DNA from: Nevskia sp.
Lineage (GTDB): Bacteria > Pseudomonadota > Gammaproteobacteria > Nevskiales > Nevskiaceae
DNA: 64,000 bases
Direction: 5' to 3'
Assembly (NCBI GenBank): GCA_019689635.1
Contig: JADGHB010000006.1
Span: forward strand, 1 to 64,000
Both the position numbers and the translations under genes were made by a program. The notes below the pieces were generated by a model. It did no database searches. It was not told the origin of the DNA and worked only from the letters and a program-made list of their open reading frames with translations. Positions 27,944 to 36,480 of this stretch are shown piece after piece. The stretch's first letter is position 1, and each line of letters opens with the position of its first letter.

Positions 27944-28932
27944 ACGAAAGCGAGCTCTTGGCGCTGGTCGATGCGCTGGCGCCGGGCGGCTGGCAGTCGG
28001 GCGAGAAGCTCGCGGCGGCGGCTGGCGTCACCCGCGCGGCGCTGGCCAAGCGCATCGCGCGTTTGCGCGAGTGGGGACTCGAGATCCACGCCGAAGCGGG
28101 CCGCGGTTACCGGCTGGACCCGCCGCTCGAACGTCTGGACGCCGGGCGCATCGATGCGCTGCTTCCGCAAGCCGCGCGGGAGCGCCTGCGCGCGCTCGCG
28201 GTGCTGGCGCAGACCGACTCCACCAATCAGCGCCTGCTGGAAGCGGCGCGCGACAACGATCCGCAGGCCTGCTTCGCCGAGATGCAAACCGCCGGCCGCG
28301 GGCGCCGCGGTCGCGCCTGGCGCTCGCCGTTCGGCGCCAACCTGTATTTCTCGCTCGCCTGGCGCTTCGCCAACTGGCCGGCGCAGCTTCCCGCGCTGCC
28401 GCTCGCCGCCGGCATCGCCTGCGCGCGCGCGTTGCGCGCCTGCGGCCTGCGCGAAGTCAAGCTCAAATGGCCCAACGACCTGCGCCTGGGCGAGGCCAAG
28501 CTGGGCGGCATCCTCGTCGAGCAGCGCGGCGAGGCCGGCGGCGACTGCCGCGCGGTGATCGGCGTGGGCGTCAACTACGCGATGAGCGCACGCCAGGCCG
28601 GCGCGCTCGACCAGGCGTGGACCACGGTGCGCGCCGCTTTAGGCGAACGCGCGCCGGCGCGCAACGCGCTCGCCGCCGCGCTGCTCGGCGAGCTGGTGAA
28701 CGCCCTGGCGCGGTTCGAAGCCGGCGGCTTCGCCGCCTTCGCTTCGCAGTGGAGCGAGTTCGACGCCCTCGCCGACCAGCCGGTGCACGTGGCCGGCAGC
28801 GGTGGTGTGCTCGCCGGCATCGCGCGCGGCATCGACGCGCAGGGCGCGCTCGTCGTGGAGGCCGCCGGCCGCCGCCATCACCTCTATGCCGGCCAGGTCA
28901 GCATCCGTACGCCGAGCGGGACGGCCGCGTGA
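27928..28932 (+). CDS. birA: Biotin-[acetyl-CoA-carboxylase] ligase / biotin operon repressor
   Basis: A 334-residue bifunctional BirA. It begins with a winged-helix domain (about residues 1-65, GEKLAAAAGVTRAALAKRI), so it can repress as well as ligate. The catalytic domain has TDSTNQRLLE, the biotinyl-AMP loop TAGRGRRGRAWRSPFGANL, LKWPNDLRLGEAKLGGILVE and the C-terminal SH3-like part. It attaches biotin to the acetyl-CoA carboxylase carrier protein, linking it to fatty-acid synthesis. The gene overlaps plsY by 16 bases and coaX by 4 bases. Confidence 0.95.
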   Translation: MARALNESELLALVDALAPGGWQSGEKLAAAAGVTRAALAKRIARLREWGLEIHAEAGRGYRLDPPLERLDAGRIDALLPQAARERLRALAVLAQTDSTNQRLLEAARDNDPQACFAEMQTAGRGRRGRAWRSPFGANLYFSLAWRFANWPAQLPALPLAAGIACARALRACGLREVKLKWPNDLRLGEAKLGGILVEQRGEAGGDCRAVIGVGVNYAMSARQAGALDQAWTTVRAALGERAPARNALAAALLGELVNALARFEAGGFAAFASQWSEFDALADQPVHVAGSGGVLAGIARGIDAQGALVVEAAGRRHHLYAGQVSIRTPSGTAA

Positions 28933-29660
28933 GGTTTCTGCTGCTCGACGTCGGCAACACCCGGCTCAAGTGGACCTTGAGCGACGGCGATCGTCTGGGC
29001 GAGGTCGCCGCGGTGATGCATCGCGGCGATCCGGCCGCGGCGCTTCGCGCCCTGCCCAAGCTGCCACTCGACGCGATCTGGATTTCCAACGTCGCGGGCG
29101 AGGCCGCGGGCAAACAGCTCGCCGCGGCGCTGCGCGCGCGCTATCGTCTCGCGCCGCATTTCGCGCTCGTGGAAAAGCGTCGCGCCGGATTGACCGTCGC
29201 TTATCGCGATGCGCGGCGCCTGGGCGTGGATCGCTGGCTTGCGCTGCTCGCCGGCTGGCGGCGCGTGGGCGGCGCGTTCTGCGTGGGCGGCTGCGGCACC
29301 GCGCTGACCTTCGACGCGGTGGACGCGCGCGGCCGCCATCGTGGCGGCATCATCGCGCCGGGCCTGCGCGCCGCGCAGGACGCGGTGCGCGCCACCACGC
29401 GGTTTCCGTTGCGCGCGGCGGCGGCGCCCTACGCCCGCGGTCTGGGTCGCGACCCTGAAAGCTGCGTGCGTCAGGGCGCGCTGCACGCCGCCGCCGGCGC
29501 GCTCGAACGCCTCGCCGCGCGCTACGCGCCGCAAGCCCCGTGCCTGCTCACCGGCGGCGATGCGCCGCTCCTGCGCCGCGCCCTGGGCAGGGCCTGGCAA
29601 CTGCGCCCGCACCTGGTGCTTGAAGGCCTGTCCGTGCTCGCCGCGGAGGAGGCCGAGTGA
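28929..29660 (+). CDS. coaX: Type III pantothenate kinase
   Basis: Phosphorylates pantothenate, the first step of coenzyme A synthesis. The 243-residue protein starts at a GTG that overlaps the birA stop (GTGA). The N-terminal phosphate motif FLLLDVGNTRLKW, the middle LGVDRWLALLAGWRR and the ATPase motif VGGCGTALTFDAVDARGRH with the catalytic Asp, followed by GGIIAPGLRAAQDA, define CoaX. The birA-coaX arrangement is typical of beta- and gammaproteobacteria and links biotin with CoA supply. The tRNA-Thr gene follows 54 bases later on the same strand. Confidence 0.93.
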   Translation: MRFLLLDVGNTRLKWTLSDGDRLGEVAAVMHRGDPAAALRALPKLPLDAIWISNVAGEAAGKQLAAALRARYRLAPHFALVEKRRAGLTVAYRDARRLGVDRWLALLAGWRRVGGAFCVGGCGTALTFDAVDARGRHRGGIIAPGLRAAQDAVRATTRFPLRAAAAPYARGLGRDPESCVRQGALHAAAGALERLAARYAPQAPCLLTGGDAPLLRRALGRAWQLRPHLVLEGLSVLAAEEAE

Positions 29661-29714
29661 TTGCCGCGCGCCGAACACGCGCCTACACTGCGCGCGCTGC
29701 GCCGTTTCATTCGA

Positions 29715-29790
29715 GCCGGCTTAGCTCAGTCGGTAGAGCAACCGCCTTGTAAGCGGTAGGTCGTCCGTTCGATTCGGACAGCCGGCACCA
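29715..29790 (+). tRNA. tRNA-Thr (anticodon TGT)
   Basis: A 76-base cloverleaf with the 3' CCA encoded. Acceptor arms GCCGGCT and AGCCGGC pair, then discriminator A and CCA at 29788-29790. The D-arm region is TAGCTCAGTCGGTAGAGCA. The anticodon stem ACCGC/GCGGT closes a CTTGTAA loop with TGT at 29748-29750, decoding ACA. The T-arm is GTCCG TTCGATT CGGAC. It lies 5 bases from the end of the convergent gene at 29796. I saw no second copy of its 3' end that would mark an integrated element. Confidence 0.96.
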
Positions 29791-29795
29791 GACCC

Positions 29796-30383
29796 TCACA
29801 GGCCCGCGATGTGCACCTTGTGCTTGGCCGGTCGCTTCGGGCCAGGCACCATCGTACGGCGCATGCGGCGCAGTTCCGCAGCGTCGTGGGAGTCGCGGTA
29901 GGGGGTGAGATCGAGGTTATCGGGCACGCGCTTCAAGCTTTCGTCGCCGATGACCTTGATGTACTGCTGCATGAAATCATCGTAGGCCTGCCACTCAATG
30001 CCCGCGGCGCGCACCGCCGCCTGTTCGGCGCGCAGGGCGATCTGGTGGGCGTGCAGGTAGTGCAGACCGAGCAGCTGGATCAAGGATTTCTCCACCGCTT
30101 CGTGGACGATCAGAAAGGGATCGGTGGCGATGGACTGCCGGCGCCAGACGAAGCGCTTGGGCATGTGGCGGTCGATGAAGATGACGTGCCCGTCGCGGCT
30201 GTAGCCGGCGAGGTAGGGGATGTCGTAGCGGCGCTCCAGGTGGATCCGTGCGCGGATCGATCTCACTGCCTGGTCCATCATCCATCGGTCGATCCACCAG
30301 TCCGGCCGGTGATCGCCAGCCGGTTTCCTGGTCGGCAACGCGAGGCTGCGCTGCGGTTGCCGGTGTTTCCTCGATTCGTACAT
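29796..30383 (-). CDS. Conserved protein of unknown function, His/Asp-rich
   Basis: A 195-residue cytoplasmic protein with a basic N-terminus. I remember similar unnamed proteins in alpha- and betaproteobacteria. Conserved-looking parts are IPYLAGYSRDGHVIFIDRHMP, DPFLIVHEAVEKSLI, GLHYLHAHQIALRAEQAAVR and IGDESLKRVPDNLDLTPYR. The His, Glu and Asp residues in HEAVEK and HYLHAHQ could bind a metal, but no catalytic motif is clear. It ends 5 bases from the tRNA-Thr gene, converging with it, and lies 39 bases upstream of pldA's stop. Function is not assigned. Confidence 0.72.
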   Translation of the reverse strand: MYESRKHRQPQRSLALPTRKPAGDHRPDWWIDRWMMDQAVRSIRARIHLERRYDIPYLAGYSRDGHVIFIDRHMPKRFVWRRQSIATDPFLIVHEAVEKSLIQLLGLHYLHAHQIALRAEQAAVRAAGIEWQAYDDFMQQYIKVIGDESLKRVPDNLDLTPYRDSHDAAELRRMRRTMVPGPKRPAKHKVHIAGL

Positions 30384-30422
30384 GGCGTTCCTCCGTGAGG
30401 CAAACGACTCAGCTTAGAACCG

Positions 30423-31307
30423 CTAGCGCGCCAGCGCCACGCCGATGCCCACGCGGGTGATGGAGCGGTTGTAGTCGATCAGGCTTTCGCCGTAGCCCTG
30501 CCAGAAGTAGAACATCCAGAAAAAACTCGGGTCGCTGGCGCGGTCGGGGATGGTGTACTGCAGGCTGAAGGCGGCGTGGCCGGTGAGCGGGTTCCAGCGC
30601 AGCATGGCGTGCGCGAGCTGGCGGTCGAACAGTTGTTGCTCGTAGTGCAGCTCGCTGTAGCCGTAGTAGGAGCCGATGTCGGGGTTGTCGTCGCGGTTGG
30701 GGTCGGTACGCGGCAGGCTCTTGTCCTCCGGCAGGCGCCACCACCACTTCCAGTAGATCAGGTGTTCGCCCGCCGCCTGGAAGGGCGCGATGTAGAGGCG
30801 GTTCCAGCTCCGCGAATCGGGCAGGCCCTTGCCGTTGGACTCGTGCTCGAAGCCGAAGTCGGCGCCGAGGTGGTGCCACTTCACCGCGTCCTTGGGAATG
30901 AGGCGGTAGAACAGCTCCGGGTTGTAGTCGCTCTCGCGGAAGGGTTTGGACTGCGAGGAATCGAACACGTCGAAAAACGATTTCTGGGTATATCCGAAGT
31001 ACAGCGGCACGCCGAACAGCCGTTGCTTGAGGCTGATCTGGAACAGCACTTCGGTGCGGCGGCCGTGGTAGTCCTCGCTCCAGGTCGCGGGCAGCACGAA
31101 CATCGGCTTGTGCAGCGACAAGCCGCGGCCAGCGGTGACGATTTGATACGCGTCGGGGTCCGCCTGCAGCGGGCCGTAGCTCTTGTTGGATGCCGTCGGC
31201 GTGGCGGGCACGAGCGTGGTGTCCGCCGGCGCGGGATCGGCTGCCGCCCGCGCGGCGAGCAGTCCGCAGGCGATGGTGCACGTTATGATGGGGCCGAGCC
31301 GTTTCAT
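30423..31307 (-). CDS. pldA: Outer membrane phospholipase A (OMPLA)
   Basis: A 294-residue outer-membrane beta-barrel hydrolysing phospholipids that leak to the outer leaflet. It has a signal peptide (MKRLGPIITCTIACGLLAA), and the catalytic triad is visible as His155 and Ser157 in FEHESNGKG and Asn169 in SRSWNRLYI. The spacing (+2, +14) equals His142/Ser144/Asn156 of E. coli PldA. The segment FYFWQGYGESLIDYN near the C-terminus carries conserved calcium/dimer-region residues. The start at 31307 is chosen because upstream sequence is not signal-like. It is divergent from the antiporter gene at 31379. Confidence 0.93.
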   Translation of the reverse strand: MKRLGPIITCTIACGLLAARAAADPAPADTTLVPATPTASNKSYGPLQADPDAYQIVTAGRGLSLHKPMFVLPATWSEDYHGRRTEVLFQISLKQRLFGVPLYFGYTQKSFFDVFDSSQSKPFRESDYNPELFYRLIPKDAVKWHHLGADFGFEHESNGKGLPDSRSWNRLYIAPFQAAGEHLIYWKWWWRLPEDKSLPRTDPNRDDNPDIGSYYGYSELHYEQQLFDRQLAHAMLRWNPLTGHAAFSLQYTIPDRASDPSFFWMFYFWQGYGESLIDYNRSITRVGIGVALAR

Positions 31308-31378
31308 GTTCCGTTGAGCGGCGTTTTTCAGCGCTTTCGAAGTCAATCACGCGGCGCAAACGCCGCGCAGGATAGCCG

Positions 31379-33151
31379 ATGCTCCTCGCCGACGTCGCTT
31401 TGTTCCTCGCCGCCGCGGTGCTGGCGGTGCCGCTGTTCAAGCGCCTGGGCCTGGGCGCGGTGCTCGGTTATTTGTTCGCCGGCATGGCCATTGGCCCGCA
31501 CGGCGCCGGCCTGATCGCCGACGTGGGCAGCGTGCTCGACTTCTCGGAGTTCGGCGTGATCCTGCTGCTGTTCGTGATCGGCTTGGAGCTGCAGCCCGCG
31601 CGTCTGTGGCGCCTGCGCGCGCAGGTGTTCGGCTTGGGCGGCGCGCAGGTGCTGCTGACCACGCTCCTGCTCGCGGCGCTGGCGGTGTGGCGCGGGCTGC
31701 CGTGGACCGCCGCGCTGGTGGCCGGGTTCGGGCTTTCGATGTCCTCCACCGCGCTGGTGTTGCAGATGCTGTCCGAGCGCAAGGAACTGACCGACCGCCA
31801 CGGTCGCGCCGCCTTCGCCATCCTGCTGTTCCAGGACCTGGCGGTGATCCCGTCCCTGGCCTTGCTGCCGATGCTCGGCGTCCGTGCCGCCGCGGCGACC
31901 GGCGGCAGCGCCTGGCTCGGCGCGCTCAAGGTCGTGGCGGCGCTCGCGGTCGTGGTGCTCGGCCGTTATCTGCTGCGGCCGGCGCTGCGCCTGCTGGCGG
32001 CCACGCAGATGACGGAAGTGTTCACCGCCGCCGCGCTGCTGCTGGTCGTCGGCACCACCTTGCTGATGAACGCGGTGGGGTTGTCGGCCGCGCTCGGCGC
32101 CTTCCTGGCCGGCGTGCTGCTGGCGGATTCCGAATACCGGCACGAGCTCCAGGCCGACATCGAGCCGTTCAAGGGCTTGCTGCTGGGCCTGTTCTTCATC
32201 GCGGTGGGCATGTCCGCCGACCTGAGCCTGCTGCGCGCCGGGTGGCTGCCGGTGCTGACGCTGGTGGCGGCGCTGATGGCGGTCAAGGCCGCGGTGCTGT
32301 TCCTGGTGGGTCGCGTCGGCGGGCTGCCGCCGCAGGCGGCGTGGGGTCTGGCCTTGGCGCTGCCGCAGGGCGGCGAGTTCGCCTTCGTGCTGTTCAATCT
32401 CGCCGCCGGCGCGGGGCTGCTCGAACCCGCGCTGCGCGAGCGGCTGGTGCTCGCGGTGACCGCCTCGATGATCCTCTCGCCGCTGTTGTACGCGGCGACC
32501 GCGTGGCTGCGCCGCGCCCCGGAACAGGCGCCGCCCTACGACGAGATCGAGGTGCCGGAGAATCCGGTGCTCATCGCCGGCTTCGGCACCTCCGGCCAGA
32601 TTTTCGGCCGCCTGCTGCGGCTCAAGAAAATCCCGTTCACCGTGCTGGAGAAGAACTGGCAGCACGTGGACTTCGTGCGCCGCTTCGGCAACCGCATCTT
32701 CTACAGCGACGCCAGCCGTCTGGAAGTGCTGCGCGCGGCGCGCGCCGACAAGGCGCGCTTCTTCGTGCTGGCGATCGCCGACGCGGAGGAGTCCCTGCGC
32801 GTGGCCGAGACCGTCAAGCGCCATTTCCCGCAGTTGCGCATCTTCGCCGTCGCGCGTGACCGCCGGCACGCCATGCGGCTGATGGAGCTCGGCATCAAGG
32901 ACGTGGTGCGCCGCTCCTACGGTTCCAGCCTGGAGCTGACCGGCGCGTTGCTGCGCGCGCTGGGCGACAGTCCGGAACAGGTCGAACGCGACCTGGCGCG
33001 TTTCCGCCGCCACGACGAGGCGACCCTGCTGCGCCAAGCCGCGGTGTCCGCGTACCGCGACGAGCAGCGCTGGATCCAGACCGCCAAGGAAGCCGCCGCC
33101 GAGCTGGAGCAGTTGTTCGAGGCCGATCGCCACAGCGGCGCGTCGTCGTGA
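31379..33151 (+). CDS. CPA2 family monovalent cation:proton antiporter (KefB/KefC-like) with TrkA-N domain
   Basis: A 590-residue inner-membrane antiporter. The membrane domain (residues 1-380, about twelve helices) holds ILLLFVIGLELQPARLWRLR, FGLSMSSTALVLQML, FQDLAVIPSLALLPML and GLALALPQGGEFAFVLFNL. The Rossmann RCK/TrkA-N domain starts at about residue 395 (VLIAGFGTSGQIFGRLL) with D/E-type nucleotide-binding residues. KefC exports potassium in exchange for protons and is gated by glutathione adducts. Glutathione sensitivity cannot be read from sequence here. A KefF/KefG oxidoreductase is not adjacent. A second antiporter gene follows 16 bases downstream. Confidence 0.9.
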   Translation: MLLADVALFLAAAVLAVPLFKRLGLGAVLGYLFAGMAIGPHGAGLIADVGSVLDFSEFGVILLLFVIGLELQPARLWRLRAQVFGLGGAQVLLTTLLLAALAVWRGLPWTAALVAGFGLSMSSTALVLQMLSERKELTDRHGRAAFAILLFQDLAVIPSLALLPMLGVRAAAATGGSAWLGALKVVAALAVVVLGRYLLRPALRLLAATQMTEVFTAAALLLVVGTTLLMNAVGLSAALGAFLAGVLLADSEYRHELQADIEPFKGLLLGLFFIAVGMSADLSLLRAGWLPVLTLVAALMAVKAAVLFLVGRVGGLPPQAAWGLALALPQGGEFAFVLFNLAAGAGLLEPALRERLVLAVTASMILSPLLYAATAWLRRAPEQAPPYDEIEVPENPVLIAGFGTSGQIFGRLLRLKKIPFTVLEKNWQHVDFVRRFGNRIFYSDASRLEVLRAARADKARFFVLAIADAEESLRVAETVKRHFPQLRIFAVARDRRHAMRLMELGIKDVVRRSYGSSLELTGALLRALGDSPEQVERDLARFRRHDEATLLRQAAVSAYRDEQRWIQTAKEAAAELEQLFEADRHSGASS

Positions 33152-33167
33152 GCGCGGCGGGCGTCCG

Positions 33168-34892
33168 ATGGCCTTGAGCGATCAGTTGATCTTCGTCGCG
33201 GGAACGCTGTTCCTGCTGAGCATTCTGGCCACCGCCTTCACGCCGCGGCTGGGCGTGCCGCTACTGCTGGTGTTCCTGATCGTCGGGCTGGCGGCCGGCG
33301 AGGACGGACCCGGCGGCATCCGTTTCGACGACTATCCGCTCGCCAATCTCGCCGGCACCGCGGCGCTGGCGGTGATCCTGTTCGACGGCGGCATGCGCAC
33401 GCCGTTGGCGAACTTCCGCGTCGGCCTGTGGCCGGCGCTGTCGCTCGCCACGGTCGGCGTGCTCGTCACGACCGCCTGCGTGGGCGCGCTCGCCGCCTGG
33501 GTGCTGCATCTGTCCTGGGCGCAGGGCGCGCTGATCGGCGCGATCGTCGGTTCCACCGACGCCGCCGCGGTGTTCTCGTTGCTGCACACCAGCGCGGTGC
33601 GGCTCAACCAGCGCGTGACCGCGGTGCTGGAAATCGAATCCGGCAGCAACGACCCGATGGCGGTGATGCTGACCCTGGCGTTGATCGCCTATTTGCAAGC
33701 GCCGGAGCAGTACACCGCCGGTGTTGCGGCGCTGTTCTTCCTGCGCCAGATGGGCGTCGGTCTGGCGGTCGGACTCGGCGGCGGTGGCCTTCTGGCGTGG
33801 ATGCTGCGAAAACTGGAGCTGTCGGAGTCCCTGTATCCGCTGCTGGCGCTGTCCGGCGGCTTTTTGATCTTCGGTGGTGCCGCGCTGCTCGGCGGCAGCG
33901 GCTTTCTGGCCGCGTATCTGGCCGGCTTGGTCCTGGGCAACCGGCCGCTGCGCGCACAGGCGGCGATCCGCCGTTTCCACGACGGCATCGCCTGGCTGGC
34001 GCAGATCGGCATGTTCTTGATCCTCGGCTTGCTGGCCACGCCCAGCCGCGTGCTGCCCTGGGCGCTGCCCGGTTTGCTGATCGCCGCCGGCCTGATCCTG
34101 GTCGCGCGCCCGCTGGGCGTGGCCTTGTCGCTGGCGCCGTTCCGGCTGCCCTGGCGCGAGCAGGCGTTCATCGCCTGGGTCGGCCTGCGCGGCTCGGTGC
34201 CGATGGTGCTGGCCACGTTCCCGCTGCTCGCCGGTCTGCCGCAGGCGTTGCTGTTCTTCGACATCGCCTTCTTCATCGTGCTGGTGTCGCTGGTGGTGCA
34301 GGGCTGGAGCGTGGCGCCGATGGCGCGCCTGCTCGGGCTGGACATGCCGGCCACCGGTTCGCGCGTGCGCCGCATCGAGGTCGATTTGCCTGGCAGCAGC
34401 GGTTACGAGATCGTCAGTTACCGGATCGGCGCGAGCAGCGCGCTGGTGGGGCGCAAGCCGAAAGATCTGCCGATCGGGGATGCCTCGCGCATCGTCAGTC
34501 TGTCGCGCGGCGGGCGGCTGCTGCCCTACCGCGAGTGGAACGTCCTGCAGGTCGGCGATTACGTGTCCTTGCTCGCGGCGGCTGCCGAGTTGCCGCAGCT
34601 CGATGCGGTGTTCAGCGCGCGGCGCGTCGCCGGCGGGCCCGAAGAGCAGCGCTATTTCGGCGAGTTCGCGCTGCGCGGGGATGCCAGGATCGACGATCTC
34701 GCCGCGGCCTACGGCCTCGAGATCCCAGCCGCAGCGCGCGGCCAGACCCTGGCCGAGTTCTTCGCCCGCTATATGAGTCGTCCGGTGGTCGGCGACCGCC
34801 TGCGCCTGGGCGAGACGGAACTGGTGGTGCGGCGGATGGAGGGCGAGCGCATCGTCGAGCTGGGTCTGCGCCTGCCGCACGAAGCGGCCTGA
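33168..34892 (+). CDS. cvrA: K+/H+ antiporter (CvrA/NhaP2 family)
   Basis: A 574-residue CPA1-type antiporter exchanging potassium (or sodium) for protons. The membrane domain includes GLAAGEDGPGGIRFDD, VILFDGGMRTPL, IVGSTDAAAVFSLL and LEIESGSNDPMAVMLTLAL (the ion-binding Asp region), then WVGLRGSVPMVLATFPLL. The C-terminal part after residue 400 is a TrkA-C/RCK-like and CorC_HlyC-like regulatory region (GRKPKDLPIGDASRIVSLSRGG). It follows the KefC-like gene by 16 bases, so the two antiporters are probably co-transcribed, giving potassium and pH control. Confidence 0.9.
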   Translation: MALSDQLIFVAGTLFLLSILATAFTPRLGVPLLLVFLIVGLAAGEDGPGGIRFDDYPLANLAGTAALAVILFDGGMRTPLANFRVGLWPALSLATVGVLVTTACVGALAAWVLHLSWAQGALIGAIVGSTDAAAVFSLLHTSAVRLNQRVTAVLEIESGSNDPMAVMLTLALIAYLQAPEQYTAGVAALFFLRQMGVGLAVGLGGGGLLAWMLRKLELSESLYPLLALSGGFLIFGGAALLGGSGFLAAYLAGLVLGNRPLRAQAAIRRFHDGIAWLAQIGMFLILGLLATPSRVLPWALPGLLIAAGLILVARPLGVALSLAPFRLPWREQAFIAWVGLRGSVPMVLATFPLLAGLPQALLFFDIAFFIVLVSLVVQGWSVAPMARLLGLDMPATGSRVRRIEVDLPGSSGYEIVSYRIGASSALVGRKPKDLPIGDASRIVSLSRGGRLLPYREWNVLQVGDYVSLLAAAAELPQLDAVFSARRVAGGPEEQRYFGEFALRGDARIDDLAAAYGLEIPAAARGQTLAEFFARYMSRPVVGDRLRLGETELVVRRMEGERIVELGLRLPHEAA

Positions 34893-34921
34893 GCGCCGGC
34901 TGCGGCGAAAAATCGTCCGAC

Positions 34922-34965
34922 AAAAAAAGAGGCCGCTAGAACATGTTGGGATGTTCGTCGCGGCC
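34922..34965 (-). terminator. Intrinsic terminator of the MHYT-like/GGDEF gene
   Basis: On the minus strand a stem GGCCGC/GCGGCC (34960-34965 with 34931-34936) encloses an inner stem GAACAT/ATGTTC (34951-34956 with 34939-34944). It is followed by CTTTTTTTG, a T run read from 34928 to 34922. It lies about 30 bases after the stop at 34994, the right position to end transcription of that minus-strand gene. It also separates it from the convergent antiporter operon. Confidence 0.75.
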
Positions 34966-34993
34966 CAAGGCTCAGGGACCGGTCTGGGCGTGG

Positions 34994-36268
34994 CTAGGCC
35001 ATGAAGTAAGCCGCCATCGCGCTGCTGGGGCGCTCGGTGGCGGCGATTCTCCGCTGCGGCTTCATCGCCGCGCGCACCAGGGCGCGCGTCGAGTTGCCGT
35101 GGTCGGGATAGCGACTGCGGCCCACGCTCCAGTTGAACTTGAAAAACTCGCCCTCGCTCTGCACCGGCGTATTGAGCACGCTGCAGATCGAGTCGAAAGC
35201 CGTGCCGAGATCGCGGTCGGCGGATTCGCGGACCAGGAACACGAAGCTGTCGTAGGATTCCCGCGCCAGGAGATCGCCTTCGCGCAGCACGCGTCGGAGA
35301 TGGTCGGAAAGGCTTTGCAGCACGCGCTGCATGCGCTCGGCGCCGAGTTCGTCCACCGCTTCGCGGTAGCTTTCCAGCTCCGCGTAAATCACGCCGAAAG
35401 GCGGCGGCGTGCGGCCGTTGACCTTGACCAGTTGCCGCAGCAGCGTCTCGTTGAACAGGCTGCGGTTGGGCAGGCCGGTGGCGGCGTCGTAATACGCCAG
35501 ACGACGCAGCCGCTCGTGCTCCGCCCGCATCTTCGCGTGCCGGCGGTCATCTTCCACCGCCTGGGCATCGACGTAGGCGAGCAGCAGCACGGCGGCGATG
35601 GCGATGATCGCGGCGACCGCCAGCGGCAGACCCAGCCAGCCCACGTCGGGTGCGCCCGCTGTGGCTACGACGGGGTGGCGAGGCAGCGCCGCGATGCCCA
35701 GCCCCTCGGCGCCGAACAGCGCGCCGCCCAGCCCCACCGCGGCGGCGCAGCGCGCGCCGAAGCGTCGCCCCGGCGGCAGGCGGCGCAGCCAGAAACTCGA
35801 ATACAGGAGCGCGCCCGCGAAGAGCAGGGTCAGTGCTGCCGCGCCGACGGCCAGGCCGCTGCGCAGTTCGACCCCCGGCAGGTGCAAGGCGCGTGCTCCG
35901 GCGAGAAACATCAACGCCGCCGTCAGCGTGATCAGCGCGGCGCCGCCGGCGAATCCGCGCGCGGACAATGCCGGCTGGCCGCTGCCGTGAAGCGCAAGCG
36001 CGACGACGGCGACCGCCGCCAGCGCGCAAACCGCCGCGTCGATCGGATCGACGCCGGCAGCGCCGGGCGGGAACAGGGCGGCGAGCGCGGTCAGATGCAT
36101 GGCCCACAGTCCGCCGCCGCCGGCGATGGCGCCGGCCGTGAACCAGGCCAGGCGGCGTGCGCCGTTGAAACCGTTCAGACGCCCGCCCATGTCGAACACG
36201 GCGTAGGCTGCGGCGACGGCGGCGCATGCAGCGGCGGCGAACGACAAGAAGGCTTGCGGGGCGGTCAT
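34994..36268 (-). CDS. Membrane MHYT-like/GGDEF protein with degenerate active site
   Basis: A 424-residue inner-membrane signalling protein. Residues 1-240 form about seven helices with an MHYT-like motif (GLWAMHLTALAALF), a putative metal-binding sensor. Residues ~255-410 are a GGDEF domain (AYYDAATGLPNRSLFNETLL). The signature GGDEF is replaced by SYDSF at residues 338-342, and the upstream metal-site motif DLDxFK is replaced by AELESYREA. Diguanylate cyclase activity is therefore unlikely and it may be a GTP- or c-di-GMP-binding scaffold. The start MTAPQAFLSF lies 211 bases from the divergent cyclase gene. Confidence 0.85.
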   Translation of the reverse strand: MTAPQAFLSFAAAACAAVAAAYAVFDMGGRLNGFNGARRLAWFTAGAIAGGGGLWAMHLTALAALFPPGAAGVDPIDAAVCALAAVAVVALALHGSGQPALSARGFAGGAALITLTAALMFLAGARALHLPGVELRSGLAVGAAALTLLFAGALLYSSFWLRRLPPGRRFGARCAAAVGLGGALFGAEGLGIAALPRHPVVATAGAPDVGWLGLPLAVAAIIAIAAVLLLAYVDAQAVEDDRRHAKMRAEHERLRRLAYYDAATGLPNRSLFNETLLRQLVKVNGRTPPPFGVIYAELESYREAVDELGAERMQRVLQSLSDHLRRVLREGDLLARESYDSFVFLVRESADRDLGTAFDSICSVLNTPVQSEGEFFKFNWSVGRSRYPDHGNSTRALVRAAMKPQRRIAATERPSSAMAAYFMA

Positions 36269-36480
36269 GAACTCGGGCGGTGCGGGTTCGTCACGGCGCA
36301 CATCTTCGCCACAGTCGCGGGCGGCGGACGACGGCACCGACGACCGGCACCGCCGAGTGCGACGAGCGGAAGTCGTGGCGGCGTGAACGTCTCGTCAGCG
36401 GTGCGGCGCAACCGATGAGTGGCGCGCCCGCGCGCTCGCCGACCCTCCTCTTGCATAATGAGCTTCGCTTGGGGCCTGGC

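Noticed and set aside
29715-29790. tRNA-Thr as attachment site of an integrated element
   Set aside because: No integrase, no repeat of the tRNA 3' end nearby, and flanking genes are ordinary chromosomal genes.
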